Source: Hypoxylon rubiginosum (Eukaryota; Ascomycota; Sordariomycetes; Xylariales; Hypoxylaceae). From it: a stretch of DNA of 64,000 bases. Below, one piece after another: positions 60,756 to 64,000 of this stretch. The stretch covers positions 1,178,001 through 1,242,000 of the forward strand of contig CADCXA010000031.1 in NCBI GenBank assembly GCA_902806565.1. The letters are read 5' to 3'. Position numbers and translations under genes: made by a program. Every line of letters starts with the position of its first letter. Positions within the stretch are counted from its first letter, which is position 1. The notes below the pieces were generated by a model. That model was not told the DNA's origin, did not search any database, and worked only from the letters and a program-made list of their open reading frames with translations.

Positions 60756-61100
60756 CTAGGTATTCAACCAGAATACGGCAGAACATTCATCTCTATATTG
60801 CTTCGCGTATGTAATGGCAAGCTGTGTCTTGCCAATACCGCCGAGACCATGGAGAATAACGACGCGATGTCTTTCACCGAGCTCAGTGTTCTGCGCATGG
60901 ACCTCCTCCTGCTGCCGCCTCTGCGTGCTTTGCCGCCCTTTGCCGTACATTAGCAGCATGTAAACGACAAATATGCCTGGGAGTGAATACACCATGTCCT
61001 CCTCAATTGTAGTTTGACGATTGCGGACCCATGCTGATCGGTCAGGCCTATGAGGCTTTGAGGGTGGTGTTTGTACTACCGGACCCAGCCGCAAACCCAT
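60756..61100 (-). pseudogene. Truncated NB-ARC/NACHT-type NLR fragment
   Basis: ATG-initiated frame of 114 codons ending abruptly. The stretch HRVVILHGLGGIGKTQLAI is the P-loop (Walker A) of STAND ATPases, followed by the helix and strand 2 (YAKQYRDECSAVFWLN) typical of fungal NB-ARC-TPR or similar proteins. Walker B, sensor and repeat domains are absent downstream, where stops follow at once. The upstream 75 residues are not recognised and include a hydrophobic patch (GIFVVYMLLMY). Fungal NLRs act in heterokaryon incompatibility and related immunity-like responses; this piece is most likely a relic. Confidence 0.7.
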
Positions 61101-62351
61101 GGATTATATAAATAACAAATTGAGGCATGCTGCCTTCTACCCGGTGGTGATAAAATGATATGCAGCCAAGTTATTTTTCTTGTCCTGCTATGAGTTTGCG
61201 GATGGTGATGGATGCAAAAGAGTTGGTTGCAAGCGCTAGAAGCAGGGCGTAATTGTCAGATACACGTAATAAAAATACTGACTTAGATGGCTCAATTAAA
61301 TTCCCGAGTGCCTGAGCTTTAGGAGGGATGCCCGAACTTTAGCTAGAGGTCTTGTCGTGTGGGTGAGAAAAGGAAGGAGGGTGTGCGCCTGATTTTTGTT
61401 TGGCTATGGGGTGTTGATGGCGTTATGGTGTTATGTGGCGTATAGGAGGGGTTAGAAAAAGGGTGAGACGAGAAGGATTTATACAAGAGATTTAGGTGGT
61501 CCAGGCCCTAAGCTCCAGGCCAAGTTAAGGAAGACGGTATAATATGATAGAATCCTGAAAAGGGGCCACCACCATCACCACCATCACCACTAAAATAAAG
61601 CTATATCATACCCCGCGCGTTACAACGTCACTTACACGTACCGTGCTTCTTCATTTCTCGTCAGCGAAATGCCATTCCAGGAATAAAGTCCCCCTACCAC
61701 CAATCATAACCATTATTTTCTAATTGGGGAATATAGGGACTTCCAAATCCAAGCTCCCAATCCGGACCCCGATTTCGAGCTTACTAGGCCGGCCTAGACA
61801 CTTATAAAACGCCATTGCTTTTACAACATGTCAATCCAATTATCACCCGTCATTCATCCTTAGTTCGTGTGGGGAAAATCCGGGGCTAGTGAGCGCCGAG
61901 CCGCCTAGCCGCCTCTCGGTGTGCCCAGCACAACATGTAGGACCTAGGTACCTATATATGTACCTAGACAATGGCTTGAGTGTCAAGTCACAATATCTCC
62001 TGCACGTCAGCACGACAACAGGCGCCACAAAGAGATCATGCCAAACCAAGACTATAAAAGGTCACCAAGAAACAAAGTGCAGTTCCCATAAACTGTCAGG
62101 TCAGGATAATCCATAACCTGCATATGCAAGAGGATTCCAGGCCCCAAGGATTCGACAGGAGCTGAAAGTCATCTATCACCTAGGGTGTTACTTAAAGTGT
62201 GTTATTTAACTGTAGGTAGCCCAATGCATTTCAGACTGTCCCACTTAGCATCCCTTAAGCTACATACATGGTACGGTTCGTTGCAAGGCATCAAATGCTA
62301 GTACCGTATATCGTACTCATCGAATTACCACACAAGCCGCTACCCGTACTA
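61101..62351. other. Intergenic, transcription-factor promoter
   Basis: No gene recognised. An imperfect ACC/ATC trinucleotide tract lies at 61566-61590 and CCTAGGTACCT near 61943. The frame opening at ATG 62268 extends the transcription factor by 28 residues and could be its true start. Confidence 0.45.
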
Positions 62352-64000
62352 ATGGATGAGCGCTACGTAAACACAAGTGCCGCGCCAGGAACAGGAACAG
62401 GAACAGGAACAACAATAAGGGGCTCTAGCGTCTCTGAGCAGCCCGCTCCGCCCCAGCTTAGTTGTGCACTTTGTCGGGATCGCAAGCTCAAGTGTGATAA
62501 ACTCGATCCTTGCACAAACTGTTCATCGTCGGGCGTCATCTGCGTGCCCGTCTATCGGCGGCGGCTGCCAAGAGGCCGGCACGCACATAAAAATACACCC
62601 TGGAACTCATCGCCGCCGCCGCCGCCGCCCTCATTTTTAGGAAACTCTAACCCTGTCCCAGCTTCTAATGTGACTTCTCCGACCCAGACGGATTGCCTGA
62701 ACGAACGTATCCGCAGGCTCGAGAGCCTTCTGTTAGAAGCAGGCTCCACGACAGCAGGCGCCGGCCAAAATGCAGCGAAGGCTAGTGAGGAGTCTCGAGA
62801 GCTGGTAAGCGAGGCCAGTTGGCTTACATTGCTCTTTGTGCACGACGATCATGTAGACTTGATAAGAAAGACTAACCTAAACTGATGCTCGGTTCAGTCG
62901 GTCGGGAGTTTAGACACGCGATCCACCCTTACGAGGAGACCAAGTCTCGCGGCTCGGCGGTCAAATTCTTATTCCAAGAACTTGGTAGAAGAGGTAGGAG
63001 GCTATATTCATATCTATAGATAACCAGTCAACTTAAGCAGGAGTTGTGCTAACCTGTTACGAGTCCCATAGCGACTTAGGCTTCCAGGTGTTATGGAGTT
63101 AGCGCCAGGTGACTATGCAAACGGTGCATCATCGAACTCGGCGCAGGTCGATCCGGTCGACGGCGGCATAACCGTTCTGGGTTTGTTTGGGATGAATAAC
63201 AACCAAGTTGAACCATCATTCCCTCCCAGACAGGTCGGTTTATTTTCTCAGAACAAGGCGGCTGCCGCGCAGCTATGTCAGGTCTACCTTCAGAATGTTG
63301 ACCCGATCGTCAAGATTCTCCACCGTCCATCCCTAAGTAAGTGGATGATACAAGGCGAGAGGTATCTCAGCTATCCAGAAGGGCATGCGGCAGTTGAGGC
63401 CTTGGGTGCGGCCGTGTGCTACGCCGCCGCCAACACCATGACGGAAAGTCGCTGCCAAGCCATGTTTCACGACACCAAGTCCAGCGTCGTAGCAGCCTGT
63501 CGGAGGCCATGCGAGGTCGCCATCGCCAATTCAGGCTTGTTGCTTACGCGAGATCTTACCGTCCTTCAAGCATTTATTCTATACCTTGTAAGTGTCATGA
63601 AAACCCTCCGTCACCTTAGTAGTTGAAGTTCCCGGCCACGACGCTAACATGCTTCGTGGCCATTTACAGATTGGTAAGAGAACAGAAGAGAAAAGCACAG
63701 CAGTTTGGACCCTGCTCGCGCTAGCCGTGAGAATCGCGAAGGGTCTCGGCTTGCACGGCGACCCGGACGAGGATCCCGGACCGAGCGAGATATCATTCTT
63801 CGAACAGCAGATGCGAAAGCGGCTGTGGTTTACCATATGCCTGATGGATTTCCAAGCATCCTTAGCCGAGAAATCAGAGCCGCTCGTTAGCCACGAGGAG
63901 GCAGGATCTTCTCTGTCTTGTGTACAACACGTCAACGATGCCGACTTCGACCTGACCACAACAACCGCAATCCCCGACCGTGAGGGGCTCACTGACACGA
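62352..64000 (+). CDS. Zn(II)2Cys6 transcription factor, 3' end beyond the window
   Basis: Exons 62352-62804, 62898-62993, 63072-63587 and 63670 to beyond 64000, all in frame with no stop. Introns 1 and 2 have CTAAC branch sites (62872-62876 and about 63049-63053). The start may instead be ATG 62268. The binuclear zinc cluster Cx2Cx6Cx5Cx2Cx6C lies at residues 38-64 ([17 protein letters not shown] onward), followed by a basic linker and a short coiled coil ([15 protein letters not shown]) expected to dimerise. Exon 2 contributes [11 protein letters not shown]. Exon 3 opens the fungal transcription-factor domain ([17 protein letters not shown]), which continues with GLGLHGDP and [12 protein letters not shown] in exon 4. 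Nuclear regulator; targets unknown. A (AGGAAC)4 tract at 62387-62410 encodes Gly-Thr repeats. Confidence 0.85.

Noticed and set aside
1..64000. CRISPR arrays, prokaryotic operons or ribosome-binding sites
   Set aside because: Genes are intron-containing and eukaryotic; the tandem arrays seen lack spacers of unique sequence.

Overview
The window looks like nuclear DNA of a filamentous ascomycete (Pezizomycotina, most likely Sordariomycetes). The evidence is short GT-AG introns (47-171 bp, several with a CTAAC/CTGAC branch site about 20 bp before the acceptor), many fungal-specific families, and a long AT-rich block of the kind left by repeat-induced point mutation (RIP). Species cannot be set from sequence alone.

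Layout. (1) 1-16262: gene-free, extremely AT-rich block with two minisatellites and almost no surviving C or G, ending abruptly near 16262. (2) 16.3-25.2 kb: a short-chain dehydrogenase, a tRNA-like sequence, a decayed AAA-ATPase gene, a Ser/Thr/Pro-rich GPI-anchored wall protein with a 30-bp coding repeat, and a two-exon DUF2237 gene. (3) 28.3-52.4 kb: a mostly housekeeping stretch with a Sec7-PH Arf exchange factor, a small membrane protein, a divergent PIP-kinase-like protein, a two-exon fungal conserved protein, a nitroalkane-oxidase-type flavoenzyme between two diverged direct repeats, a six-exon monocarboxylate-type MFS transporter, AIM24, a kinesin-10/KIF22-like motor, and a nuclear-looking zinc-finger-like protein. 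(4) 52.4-62.2 kb: an accessory stretch with a Pol III-like element, fragments resembling fungal NLR (STAND) genes, and a tandem segmental duplication carrying two F-box-like genes, the second broken by a stop and an insertion of about 400 bp. (5) 62.35 kb to the right edge: a Zn(II)2Cys6 transcription factor cut by the window end.

There is no operon-like organisation and no convincing biosynthetic cluster. Exon models were rebuilt by hand from reading frame, splice signals and family conservation; reading frame is continuous across every join given. Functions are family assignments, not experimental facts. The most unusual points are the near-total loss of G and C in the AT block together with surviving CCAC/GTGG words, the Asp/Arg catalytic pair in the nitroalkane oxidase-like protein, and the duplicated and interrupted F-box-like unit beside NLR debris.
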